A program made the translations under genes and the position numbers. From positions 2,015,579 through 2,079,578 of the forward strand of contig NC_007955.1 in assembly GCF_000013725.1 (NCBI RefSeq): DNA of 64,000 nt. The letters run 5' to 3'. Origin of the DNA: Methanococcoides burtonii DSM 6242. Its GTDB lineage: Archaea; Halobacteriota; Methanosarcinia; Methanosarcinales; Methanosarcinaceae. Shown piece after piece: positions 53,076 to 62,200 of this stretch. The notes beneath the pieces were generated by a model, which was given only the letters and a program-made list of their open reading frames with translations, made no database searches and was not told the origin of the DNA. Position 1 is the first letter of the stretch; every line of letters begins with the position of its first letter.

Positions 53076-53705
53076 TTAGATACCCAGAAGAGTTATCAAA
53101 TTGAATAATATTGATATTCCAATTGGTATCATCACTGCTATTGTTGCGTTCTTTACGGTCATGTTCCTTGCATGTACAAGACCATATCTCCAGATGTTCG
53201 CACTCCAGAGGTTAATGATTATTCCTACCACTGTGATCATTTGCATTGTCGGGTCTGCAAGAAGTGTTTCATTTATGGCAATTGGGTCAACTGTGGTCAT
53301 GTCGATCGTTGAGAAAATCTTTGAGATCACATAAATGGAGGTTATGCTGTTGATGATGGTTGGAATGAATCCATATGCAACGAATTCGAGAGTTCTTTTA
53401 AAATCTCCTTCTCCACCAAAAACAGATGATAGCAGGTAGAATATTATCGTGTATATTACCCAGGTGATAAAAACGCCGATAAATGCTCCTGCGATAGCAG
53501 CCACGAGACCAATGATTCCAAACATTGCCATTTCTTCTGGCATAGCACTCATTATGGATTGGGTCATAACCGTGGCGCTTATGGCTGCTAATACCCCGAT
53601 GAATATCATTATGAGAAGAGGTGTCTTAAATTCCACTTCACTTTTTATCTTTTCTTCAAAAAAACTATTAGGATCCTTAAGAATTTGAGTTAGTGTCATC
53701 GCCAT
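53076..53705 (-). CDS. Yip1-domain membrane protein
   Basis: 209 residues with five hydrophobic helices from residue 28 on. The opening TLTQILKDPNSFFEEKIKSE matches archaeal Yip1-like proteins, in which PxxFF precedes the first helix. Function in archaea unknown. A TATA-like GATATATAGT about 30 bp upstream of the ATG suggests a short leader. Confidence 0.82.
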   Translation of the reverse strand: MAMTLTQILKDPNSFFEEKIKSEVEFKTPLLIMIFIGVLAAISATVMTQSIMSAMPEEMAMFGIIGLVAAIAGAFIGVFITWVIYTIIFYLLSSVFGGEGDFKRTLEFVAYGFIPTIINSITSIYVISKIFSTIDMTTVDPIAINETLLADPTMQMITVVGIIINLWSANIWRYGLVHARNMTVKNATIAVMIPIGISILFNLITLLGI

Positions 53706-53764
53706 TTATCTACAAGTAATACTATATATCATTGACGATTTCTTTTTATCGGCGAGTCTCTTTA

Positions 53765-54088
53765 CTATTTCTTCAAAATACTCTCGAGTGCTAAAACAAC
53801 TTGTTCTTGATCAGGTCTATTTATGATGACCGTTTTCTTAGAGCTTTTTGCACCAGACCCTATGATGACCTCTCGTTGACCTATATTAAAAAAGTCTGCC
53901 ACGATCTCTATAAGCTGTCCGTTGGCCTTCCCTTTCTGTGCTGCGGACGTAAGTTTGATTTCGATACGTTCCCGCCACTGGTTATAACCTGCAGGAAAAC
54001 AGGCTTTCTTTGACCCGGGGGTAACTTCCAGATCGATGGCGATACCATCCTTTGTTTCTTTGATAGCTTTTTCAAAAGATGTGGGCAT
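53765..54088 (-). CDS. DUF167 (YggU-family) protein
   Basis: 107 residues. The family core GIAIDLEVTPGSKKACFPAG then RIEIKLTSAAQKGKANGQLI and REVIIGSGAKSSKKTVII is clear. Small alpha/beta protein of unknown role found in all domains. Same strand as the Yip1 gene, 60 bp upstream of it. Confidence 0.9.
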   Translation of the reverse strand: MPTSFEKAIKETKDGIAIDLEVTPGSKKACFPAGYNQWRERIEIKLTSAAQKGKANGQLIEIVADFFNIGQREVIIGSGAKSSKKTVIINRPDQEQVVLALESILKK

Positions 54089-54148
54089 AGTAAGAACTCT
54101 TCGATCGGTGTGTTTTAAAAAATGTCGATAATGCTGTAACCTGGCCCA

Positions 54149-54358
54149 CTAACTCCGAAAGTTCATCCTATTGGGATTCCCGCTGTCCCTTCCGGTTTCC
54201 CTCGTGTCAGGCTTATATTGCATTATCGTATGTGCCGCATTGAGGTTGTCTATACAATCACAGAAAGGCTCTGCCATATTCTCATGCAAGGACCTTACAA
54301 TGCGCCAGAGTACAGTACATGGTAGGATGATATAAAGATAACGTTTTGTGTGTATCTA
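54149..54358 (-). other. orphan open frame without a start, possible gene remnant
   Basis: On the minus strand a 69-codon stop-to-stop frame reads as protein-like: RYLYIILPCTVLWRIVRSLH then ENMAEPFCDCIDNLNAAHTI and MQYKPDTRETGRDSGNPNRM. The first ATG is near the middle (42 codons to the stop). A TATA-like CTTTATATC at about 54331-54340 lies upstream. No family recognised. Could be the tail of a decayed gene or a small protein; the rest of the 54089-54475 gap is empty. Confidence 0.3.
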
Positions 54359-54475
54359 ATTTTCATGTATTGTTCCTTTGTTATCTTATTTTGATCGTAT
54401 CGGATCCATGTGAAATTGTTTGTTAAAAATATCTTCCAGTAATTGTTATATCATGTATTAGCTTTCATTCCCTTT

Positions 54476-55128
54476 ATGGAACTGCTTCTTATCTCTGATA
54501 TACATGGTAATATTGAAGCCCTGGATGCAGCGCTTTCCATTCCTCATGACCGAACAATTTGTCTTGGGGATTTGGTGGACTATGGTCCGGATCCGGGTGG
54601 ATGTTTCGATCGGCTGCGGGATGAAGGCATTTCGTGTGTGATGGGTAATCATAATAATGCGCTGTCAGGGGAATTGATTGTGGCTGTGATTATACTTACA
54701 AGCATCTTTCCGTTGCTACACGGAAATGTACTCTGGATGTCCTGGACGACGGGCAACTCGAGTTTCTTTGAGACTTACCATTCTCGCTCAAAGAAGATAT
54801 TGATGGCATACGATTCCTCTTTACTCATGCTGGTCCGCTTTCTATGTATGACTATATCGGGCCGGACACTTCCAATGAAGCTGTTAGGGATATGCTGGGG
54901 AGGTCGATGCAGATATAATGGTCGCAGGGGGTCCAGATAGTGAATCCTGGTTCTGTGGGGCAGCGAAGAGATGGCGGTGTTGGTGCAAGTTGTGCAATTC
55001 TGGATACTCTGGGTTCCACTGTGGAATTCTTTGACGTTGACTATGATGTACGGTCGGTAATTGGAAAGATTGAAAAAAGGATGCCCTGTTCAGATGAATT
55101 GGTGAGAATTCTAATACATGGGTATTAA
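54476..55128 (+). pseudogene. disrupted calcineurin-like metallophosphoesterase
   Basis: The N-terminal motif LLLISDIHGNIEALDAAL, then GDLVDYGPDP and GNHNNALSGE, is that of YfcE/MJ0936-type phosphodiesterases. Reading then shifts frame near 54675 to DCGCDYTYKHLSVATRKCTL. A TGA stands at about 54769 where Arg is expected (LEFL-stop-DLPFSLKED). The frame continues RFLFTHAGPLSMYDYIGPDT to ADIMVAGG, where the usual HTH segment is deleted, and resumes out of frame with IVNPGSVGQRRDGG to the end. A frameshift, a nonsense change and a deletion show a true pseudogene. Confidence 0.85.
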
Positions 55129-55233
55129 AATAAAGAGCTATCGAGCGTTTCTCTCTCTTTTCATTGTTTTTCCATATGTTATCTATAACAAAATTTATTT
55201 ATACTAGATAGCGGTAATAAGTATCCTTGTCAA

Positions 55234-55284
55234 GCCACGAGATGTAATAGTTACAGTCTTGGTGGCAAAAATGACTATATATTA
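55234..55284 (+). promoter_or_regulatory. gdhA promoter with nested inverted repeat
   Basis: GCCAC (55234-55238) pairs with GTGGC (55262-55266), enclosing the operator-like TGTAA-TAG-TTACA (55243-55255). The TATA box ACTATATATTA follows at 55274-55284, predicting a leader of about 55 nt. The inverted repeat lies just upstream of the BRE/TATA, where archaeal activators bind. Confidence 0.5.
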
Positions 55285-55361
55285 ATAAAAAAGATTATGG
55301 TTGCATTAATTTTTTTATATGTACCTATTACAATTTAAAAAATTAAACGTGAGGTAAAATA

Positions 55362-56612
55362 ATGGCAGAACAAAACCCATTTGAGAATGCAAGAAAGCAG
55401 TTACAGAAGTGCGCAGATATCCTTGAGCTCGATGAGGGCATTCATGATATCCTGAAGAACCCAATGAGGGAAATGCATGTGTCCCTTCCTATCCGCATGG
55501 ATGATGGAAGCATCAAGGTCTTCCAGGGATTCAGGGTACAGTACAATGATGCAAAAGGTCCAACAAAAGGTGGTATCCGCTTCCACCCAGACGAGACCGT
55601 TGACACTGTCAAGGCACTTGCAGCATGGATGACATGGAAATGTGCAGTTATGGACATCCCCCTCGGTGGAGGTAAGGGTGGAGTTATCTGCAACCCTAAG
55701 GAAATGTCCCAGAGTGAACTTGAGCGCCTTTCAAGGAAGTACATTTCAAGTATCTCAATGATCGTAGGTCCTGACAAGGACGTACCTGCTCCTGATGTCT
55801 ACACCAACCCACAGATGATGGCATGGATGATGGACGAGTTCTCCAAGTTCGCTGGCAAGAACCAGTTTGGTGTCATCACTGGTAAGCCACTCAGCGTTGG
55901 TGGTTCCCTCGGTCGTGGCGATGCTACAGCACGTGGCGGTCTTTACGCAGTCCGTGAAGCAGCAGCAGAGATCGGCCTTGAACTTAAGGACGCAACTGTC
56001 GCAATTCAGGGATACGGTAATGCAGGTTATTTTGCTGGAACTCTCTGTGAAGAGCTCTTCGGATGCAAGGTCGTCGCTGTAAGTGACAGCCGCGGCGGTG
56101 CTGTCAACATGAACGGTATCAGCGCAGAAGCAGCACAGGAGCACAAGAAGGCAACCGGTTCAGTTGTTGGTCTCGCAGGCACAGAGCCTATCTCCAACGA
56201 AGACATCCTTGAGCTTGATGTCGATATACTTATCCCGGCAGCTCTTGAGCACGTCATCACACACGAGAATGCAGACAATATCAAAGCAAAGATCGTTGCA
56301 GAACTTGCAAATGGTCCAACTACTCCGGAAGCAGATGAGATGCTCTTCCAGAAAGGCGTACACCTCATTCCTGACTTCCTCTGTAATGGTGGCGGTGTGA
56401 CAGTATCTTACTTCGAGATGGTACAGAACTTCTACATGTACCGCTGGAGCATAGAGAGGGTCCACAACAGACTTGACGCAAAGATGACCAACGCATACCA
56501 CGCTGTTCTCGAAGCGTCCAAGCAGTATAATGTCAACATGAGAACTGCAGCATATGTCGTAGCTGTCAACCGTGTAGTTGAAGCAATGGCAGACCGCGGA
56601 TGGTTATACTAA
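55362..56612 (+). CDS. gdhA: glutamate dehydrogenase
   Basis: 416 residues, the hexameric short type. Catalytic Lys region KGGIRFHPDET and PLGGGKGGVICNPKEM, nucleotide-binding IQGYGNAGYFAGTL, and CNGGGVTVSYFEMVQN near the end. It interconverts glutamate and 2-oxoglutarate plus ammonia. Ribosome-binding site GTGAGGT upstream. With glnA and npdG nearby it ties nitrogen assimilation to NADPH supply. Cofactor choice is not decided by the motif seen. Confidence 0.96.
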   Translation: MAEQNPFENARKQLQKCADILELDEGIHDILKNPMREMHVSLPIRMDDGSIKVFQGFRVQYNDAKGPTKGGIRFHPDETVDTVKALAAWMTWKCAVMDIPLGGGKGGVICNPKEMSQSELERLSRKYISSISMIVGPDKDVPAPDVYTNPQMMAWMMDEFSKFAGKNQFGVITGKPLSVGGSLGRGDATARGGLYAVREAAAEIGLELKDATVAIQGYGNAGYFAGTLCEELFGCKVVAVSDSRGGAVNMNGISAEAAQEHKKATGSVVGLAGTEPISNEDILELDVDILIPAALEHVITHENADNIKAKIVAELANGPTTPEADEMLFQKGVHLIPDFLCNGGGVTVSYFEMVQNFYMYRWSIERVHNRLDAKMTNAYHAVLEASKQYNVNMRTAAYVVAVNRVVEAMADRGWLY

Positions 56613-56653
56613 GCATTGTAGACATTTTCGAAAAATAACTCTTGGTCTGAAGG

Positions 56654-56676
56654 AAGGGATATCTTCTCCCTTTTTT
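56654..56676 (+). terminator. terminator of gdhA
   Basis: AAGGGA and TCCCTT form a 6-bp stem with a 7-base loop, followed by TTTT. It starts about 40 bp past the gdhA stop. Confidence 0.7.
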
Positions 56677-56794
56677 AAACCATTGATGTCCATCCAACAT
56701 TTGTATTATATTCAATAATTCTAAATGTTCGTCATTGGATATCGCATTCTACTTATCAAAAAAGATATAACTAATTGAGAGATTAGAGGTCATT

Positions 56795-57523
56795 ATGAAG
56801 ATCGCAATCCTTGGTGGAACTGGCAATATTGGTAGAGGCTTTGCCCTGCGCTGGGGTCAGATGCATGATGTGGTGATAGGTTCCAGAAATTCTGAGAAAG
56901 CTATTACAGTCGCAGAAGAATATACTCGTATCCTGAGCGAAAGGGGTTTTGATTCCAAGATCGAAGGTATGGGAAACAAGTCTGCTGCAAAAGTTGCAGA
57001 TGTAATAATCATTGCAATTCGGTATGAACAGGTTTCTTCTGTGATCGAGCTCATAGCACCTGTCCTCAAAGACCAGGTCGTAGTTTCAGTTGTAGTTCCT
57101 ATGGAAAAGGATCGCTGTTACATCCAGCCGGACCCAACTACCAATGGGCATATTACGATCAATGCTTCCAAGTCTGATTATAATGCTGATTACTTCTGTT
57201 ACACAACTCCTGCTGCTGGCAGTGCTGCAGCAGAGATCGATACACTCTTGCCATCTGATATAGAACTTGTATCTGCGTTCCACAATGTTCCTGCAAAGAA
57301 ACTTGCAGACCTTGATATTGAACTTGATTATGATATTGCGGTATGTGGTAACTGCATGCATTCAAAGAAGATCATATTCGGTCTTGTAAATGATATATCT
57401 AAAATGCGTCCGTTAGATGTCGGACCACTTGAGACTTCTGGAATGGTCGAATCTCTGACACCTTTGGTGATAAATATTGCCATACGCAATAAAATGCATG
57501 ATGTTGGTATCAAATTCGTTTAA
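56795..57523 (+). CDS. npdG: F420H2:NADP+ oxidoreductase
   Basis: 242 residues. The N-terminal dinucleotide motif ILGGTGNIGRGFALRW and GSRNSEKA bind NADP; NMP-type PAAGSAAAEIDTLLPSD and HNVPAKKLADLD are Fno/NpdG features. It moves hydride between coenzyme F420 and NADP, providing NADPH for biosynthesis, in this neighbourhood chiefly for glutamate formation. GAGGTC precedes the ATG. Confidence 0.93.
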   Translation: MKIAILGGTGNIGRGFALRWGQMHDVVIGSRNSEKAITVAEEYTRILSERGFDSKIEGMGNKSAAKVADVIIIAIRYEQVSSVIELIAPVLKDQVVVSVVVPMEKDRCYIQPDPTTNGHITINASKSDYNADYFCYTTPAAGSAAAEIDTLLPSDIELVSAFHNVPAKKLADLDIELDYDIAVCGNCMHSKKIIFGLVNDISKMRPLDVGPLETSGMVESLTPLVINIAIRNKMHDVGIKFV

Positions 57524-57541
57524 ATTAAATCAGAAATGGTC

Positions 57542-57742
57542 TTGGTATAAATATTTATTACCAATGATTATATATCTCATCCTTTCCATAGTGTACACAT
57601 CTGATAAAGGGCAACTGAAGGGTTCCATCCGTCAAAAATCATCTTGGATTCATAAAAACGAAAATATTCCGTCCCCTCAAAGAGAATCCCCAGTTCCCCC
57701 TTTTCTTATCTCTTCTATTCTTCGGCAAAAGGCTATATATAG
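57542..57742 (+). promoter_or_regulatory. glnA upstream region with palindrome and two TATA boxes
   Basis: TTGGTA (57542-57547) and TACCAA (57559-57564) flank TAAATATTTAT, itself a TATA box with the inner palindrome AAATATTT. A second TATA, GCTATATATAG (57732-57742), would give a 55-60 nt leader before ATG 57818. The first promoter, if used, gives a leader of about 240 nt or an independent small RNA. Half-sites resemble the NrpR nitrogen operator (GGTA-N6-TACC) but the spacer is 11 bp. Confidence 0.45.
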
Positions 57743-57817
57743 AAGGCAAGTTCTAGAGCATAATATCTTAGTGTACTCTATAAATAGCACAAACCAATCC
57801 ATGATGTGGGCGATGCA

Positions 57818-59146
57818 ATGAATATCAATACTAAAGAAGATGTTCTCAAAGCAATTGAGAATAACAATGTTAAGTTTATAAGGTTGCAGTTCACGGACAT
57901 TCAGGGTGTCGTGAAAGATGTGGAAATTCCTGTAACACAGATAGAAAAGGCTCTTAGTGTGGGCATATCCTTCGATGGTTCCTCCATTGAAGGTTTTGTT
58001 CGTATCAATGAGTCAGATATGGTTTTAAAACCAGATACATCTTCCTTCGCCATACTTCCATGGAACCAGAAGAAGGGTGTTGTTGCAAGGATGATCTGTG
58101 ATATCTATCTTCCCGATGGAACACCATTTGAAGGGGATCCTCGCTACACACTCAAGAAGGTCATGAAAGAGGCGAAAGAAATGGGCTTCTCACTTAATGT
58201 GGGTCCTGAACTCGAATTTTTCCTGTTCGAGAGGCATGATGGAAAAGCAACAACTATTCCTCACGATTTTGGCAGGTATTTCGAATTTGCACCTGCAGAC
58301 CTTGCAGAGGATATTCGTCGTGATATTGTCTTAACTCTCATGGATCTTGGATTTGAGATTGAAGCTTCACACCACGAAGTTGCATTCGGTCAGCATGAGA
58401 TCGATTTCAAGTATGGGGATGCCCTTACCACTGCTGACAATGTAACTACTTTCAAGTATGTGACCCGTACCATCGCAAAGCTCAATGGCTTACACGCAAC
58501 TTTCATGCCAAAACCGATCTTTGGTGAGAACGGCTCAGGTATGCATGTAAACCTCTCTCTTTCTAAGAATGGGGAGAATATATTCTATGATGCTGATGGC
58601 GATATGCAGATAAGTGATGAAGCACGCTACTTTATTGGCGGTCTTCTCAAACACGTAAAGGCTATAACAGCAATTTCCAATCCACTTATAAACTCCTACA
58701 AGCGCCTTGTTCCGGGATATGAAGCTCCGGTCTACATTGCATGGTCAGGTGCTAACAGAAGCTCTCTCATCCGTATCCCTGCGGCAAGGGGTAAGGGCAC
58801 TCGTGTAGAACTTAGAAGCCCGGACCCATCATGTAACCCCTATATCACATTCGCTGCCGTTCTTGCAGCAGGGCTTGATGGTATCAGGAACAAGATCGAT
58901 CCCGGGGATAACAGGGAAGAGAACATCTTTGAGCTTACTGATAAAGGACTCAGGGACTTTGGTATCGAAACCCTTCCATCAACACTGAACGATTCTGCAA
59001 AGTATCTGGCAGATGATGAGCTCTTAAAAGAAGCACTTGGTGCTCATGTGCACAATAGTGTCCTGAGTCTTGCAAAGGCTGAATGGGATTCTTATCGTAT
59101 TCAGGTTCATGATTGGGAGATCGAAAGGTATCTCAATACTGTGTGA
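57818..59146 (+). CDS. glnA: glutamine synthetase, type I
   Basis: 442 residues from ATG 57818 (a GTG four codons upstream is possible). DGSSIEGF, the ammonium/ATP site VGPELEFFLFE, HHEVAFGQHEIDF, NGSGMHVN and the ATP signature KRLVPGYEAPVYIAWSGANR are present. It lacks the adenylylation insertion and Tyr of proteobacterial GSI-beta, so it is the alpha type, feedback-regulated by effectors and 2-oxoglutarate/PII-like proteins. It assimilates ammonium into glutamine. Confidence 0.95.
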   Translation: MNINTKEDVLKAIENNNVKFIRLQFTDIQGVVKDVEIPVTQIEKALSVGISFDGSSIEGFVRINESDMVLKPDTSSFAILPWNQKKGVVARMICDIYLPDGTPFEGDPRYTLKKVMKEAKEMGFSLNVGPELEFFLFERHDGKATTIPHDFGRYFEFAPADLAEDIRRDIVLTLMDLGFEIEASHHEVAFGQHEIDFKYGDALTTADNVTTFKYVTRTIAKLNGLHATFMPKPIFGENGSGMHVNLSLSKNGENIFYDADGDMQISDEARYFIGGLLKHVKAITAISNPLINSYKRLVPGYEAPVYIAWSGANRSSLIRIPAARGKGTRVELRSPDPSCNPYITFAAVLAAGLDGIRNKIDPGDNREENIFELTDKGLRDFGIETLPSTLNDSAKYLADDELLKEALGAHVHNSVLSLAKAEWDSYRIQVHDWEIERYLNTV

Positions 59147-59265
59147 GAGTTCTTACCCTCATTTCTCTTTTTTTGATATGCGTGTTCTATTTTTGAATAT
59201 TGGGTCTCAGTCTTATATTTCTGGTTTGGGCAGGTTAATATATCATTGCAAATATATATTGTTAT

Positions 59266-62200
59266 ATGGTGCCGCTATCCCCCAAGAGATCATTCATTAA
59301 AAACACAGATGGAGTTTCTGTTGTTGTTGGTGAGATAATGATGACTGCTATCGTAGTAATAGCAGTATCTTTCATTGCAGCTTCTGTTCTTTCTTATGAA
59401 GGTCCTTCCGATGTGCCCAATGTGGATGTAATTGGGTGGGTAGATGTTGGGGCAGATACTGTGAATTTCAGGCACACCGGTGGTGAAACCGTTGATGGTC
59501 AAGACATTAGACTGAACCTTAACTTGAATGGTTCTGCTATCAAGCTATCTTCTCAGGAAATACAGTCTATATACGGGAAACCACAATGGGAACTTGGGGA
59601 TATTATTTCCATTAATGCTTCATCTTTGTGGGGACTAAACATCAGCGATGATGACTATGTGTCTTCTGCGCTAGTACATACTCCTTCAAATATTGTTATC
59701 ATGAGTGGTCCTCTTCTTGGGGATGAAATCAGTTCAGGTGGTAGTCTTGGTAGTCTGCCACAGGTCCTTATCTCTTCTGGCTGGCCTTTTAATGAAAATG
59801 GTGGAACTATTGCTTATGATGCCGTTAATGACAATGATGGCACATTGACCGGGGTTGACTGGGTATCCGGTATAAGTGGTTCAGGTATTAGATTCCACGA
59901 TGATAGTGACGTGGTTCGCGTGGAAAATAGCATTTCATTAAATCCAAAATCTGAAATAACTCTGGAAGCATGGGTCAAATGGGCAATAGATCCGAACGAT
60001 GGTGAAAATTGGGCTAACATCCTTAACAAGGATGGTGAAGACCAGTACCAGTTGCAACACACCTATGGCAATAATCGGTTTGAATTTGCTGTTAATACCG
60101 ATGATGGAAGGGACTGGATAAGTTCCACTACAGCACCTCAAAAAGAAATCTGGTATCATGTTGTAGGTGTTTACAGTTCTTATGATCAGGAGATCGCCAT
60201 ATACGTCAATGGGGTTAAAGAAAGATCTGCTGTACACGAAGGGGATATTGCTATATCAAGTGCCCCTTTTTTGATAGGGGAACATCTCATTTCTGACCGC
60301 AGTTTCAATGGTATTATTGATGAAGTGTGGGTATATAATACAAGACTCACGGATGAACAGATAAAGGCAAGACATGATCTGAACAAACCCACGGTCATCA
60401 ATAGTGCATACTGGACATTCAATGAGGATAGTGGTACTGTCGCTTACGATTCGATTGGTGATCACGATGGTGATGTAATGGGCGCTACATGGGTATCCGG
60501 TCTTAATGACAGTGCACTTGAGTTCGATGGTAGCAATGATCATGTGAGTGTGGATTCTTCGATAATTGAAAATTATCCTTTTTCAGTCAGTGCATGGATA
60601 AAGAACTCCGGGTCCAATAAAGATGAGGTTATTATCAGTATGGCAGATAGTTCTGCTACAAATGCATATTATGGTATGTATCTCGATAAGACGAAAGGAC
60701 TTACAATTGCTGCAAAGAACACAGCCTTAAAAGAAGTTTCCAGTACAGTAGATGTAACGGATGGTAACTGGCACTATGTCGTTGGAGTGTTCGCCTCTGC
60801 GATCGACAGGAAACTCTATGTTGACGGTGTGCTCAATGGGACTGATACACGCACAGTTCCATTCAATAGTGATTTTGATAGATGGAACATTGGTCGTTGG
60901 GCCGACAAAACTCCTTCAGCATATTTCAACGGGGTTATCGATGAAGCCAGCATAACCGACAGGGAGCTGAGTGCATCTGAGATAATGAACAATTATTTGC
61001 AATTGAAACCTCAGGAGGTGACAATACCTGTGACTACATTCACGTCCTTCTGGGCATTCAATGAGGGGACAGGTATCAATGTTGTTGATTCTATGGGCGG
61101 TAATGATGGAACTCTCAAATCTGGTGCATCATGGGTATCAGGTGTCAACGGTACTGCTCTTTCTCTTGATGACAGGACTGAATATGTGGTCGTAAATGAC
61201 AATAGTTCACTTGATCTTAGTACGGAAGGTAGTATTGATACATGGATAAAACTGAATTCTCATATTGCAAACGCCGGTATCGTGCATAAGGGCGACCGTA
61301 AATCAAAATCTGACAAAGCATATTCTCTTGAGTTTGATAATGACGAACACGTAAGTCTCGTCCTTTACAATTCATCAGGTTCATTCCAGCAAGTAACTTC
61401 TGTCACCAAACTTGAGCTGGATAAATGGTATCATCTGACGGGTACCTGGAATTCCTCTTCTATTGAAGTTTATATCAATGGTATACTTGATAGGTCTGAA
61501 CAGAACACAATTGGTGCTGTCCGGAATACAGATGGTACATTGCAGATAGGTGCAAAGATCACTCAAAATGATGGAGCTAATAAAAAGTACGGTCTTGACG
61601 GCACTATTGATGAAGTTTATCTATCTAACAAAAAGATGACTTTATTTGATATCAGATCAAGGTATGAAATGAACAAACAAGACGAAATATCAGAAGGCAC
61701 CTATGCATCTCAGATCATTTTTAACAAGCCTAACAAAGGCGGTGTCATTAAAGACGGTGGTTACATAAGCTTTACAAATGGCAATGATCATCGTCATGTT
61801 CGTATAGATGGTACAAAATATGATCTGGAAACCGGCGATTCTGTTAAGCTTGAAGTTGTAAATGATCAGACTTCAGCTACTATCTCCATGAATGATGTAA
61901 GTTCACAGATATCAGATTTTGACCTCAATGTTAAATTGTATATAAATGGTGACCTTAAAGATACTGGTAGGGTTACTAGCATTTATGCCAATCCGATGTC
62001 AGATTTTAGTTCCACTTTAAAATATGAACTTCCTTCTCATAACAGCCAGTCTTATTTGAAAGCTGATGAGATTACAATAATTGACTGGCATCCGGTAAAC
62101 GATTCGGGTATCATTATCTCAAACATCGGGTTTTACAGCTCAGCCGGAACTGTCCTTACTTTGACCCCTTCGAGAACTTACTTAAAATCCAGTGGTTACT

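Noticed and set aside
54476-55128. Selenocysteine at the TGA in the metallophosphoesterase
   Set aside because: The position corresponds to Arg, no SECIS-like structure is apparent and the gene also has a frameshift and deletion; it is a pseudogene.
57544-57562. Canonical NrpR operator before glnA
   Set aside because: Half-sites GGTA and TACC are present but the spacer is 11 bp, not 6; kept only as an unusual element.
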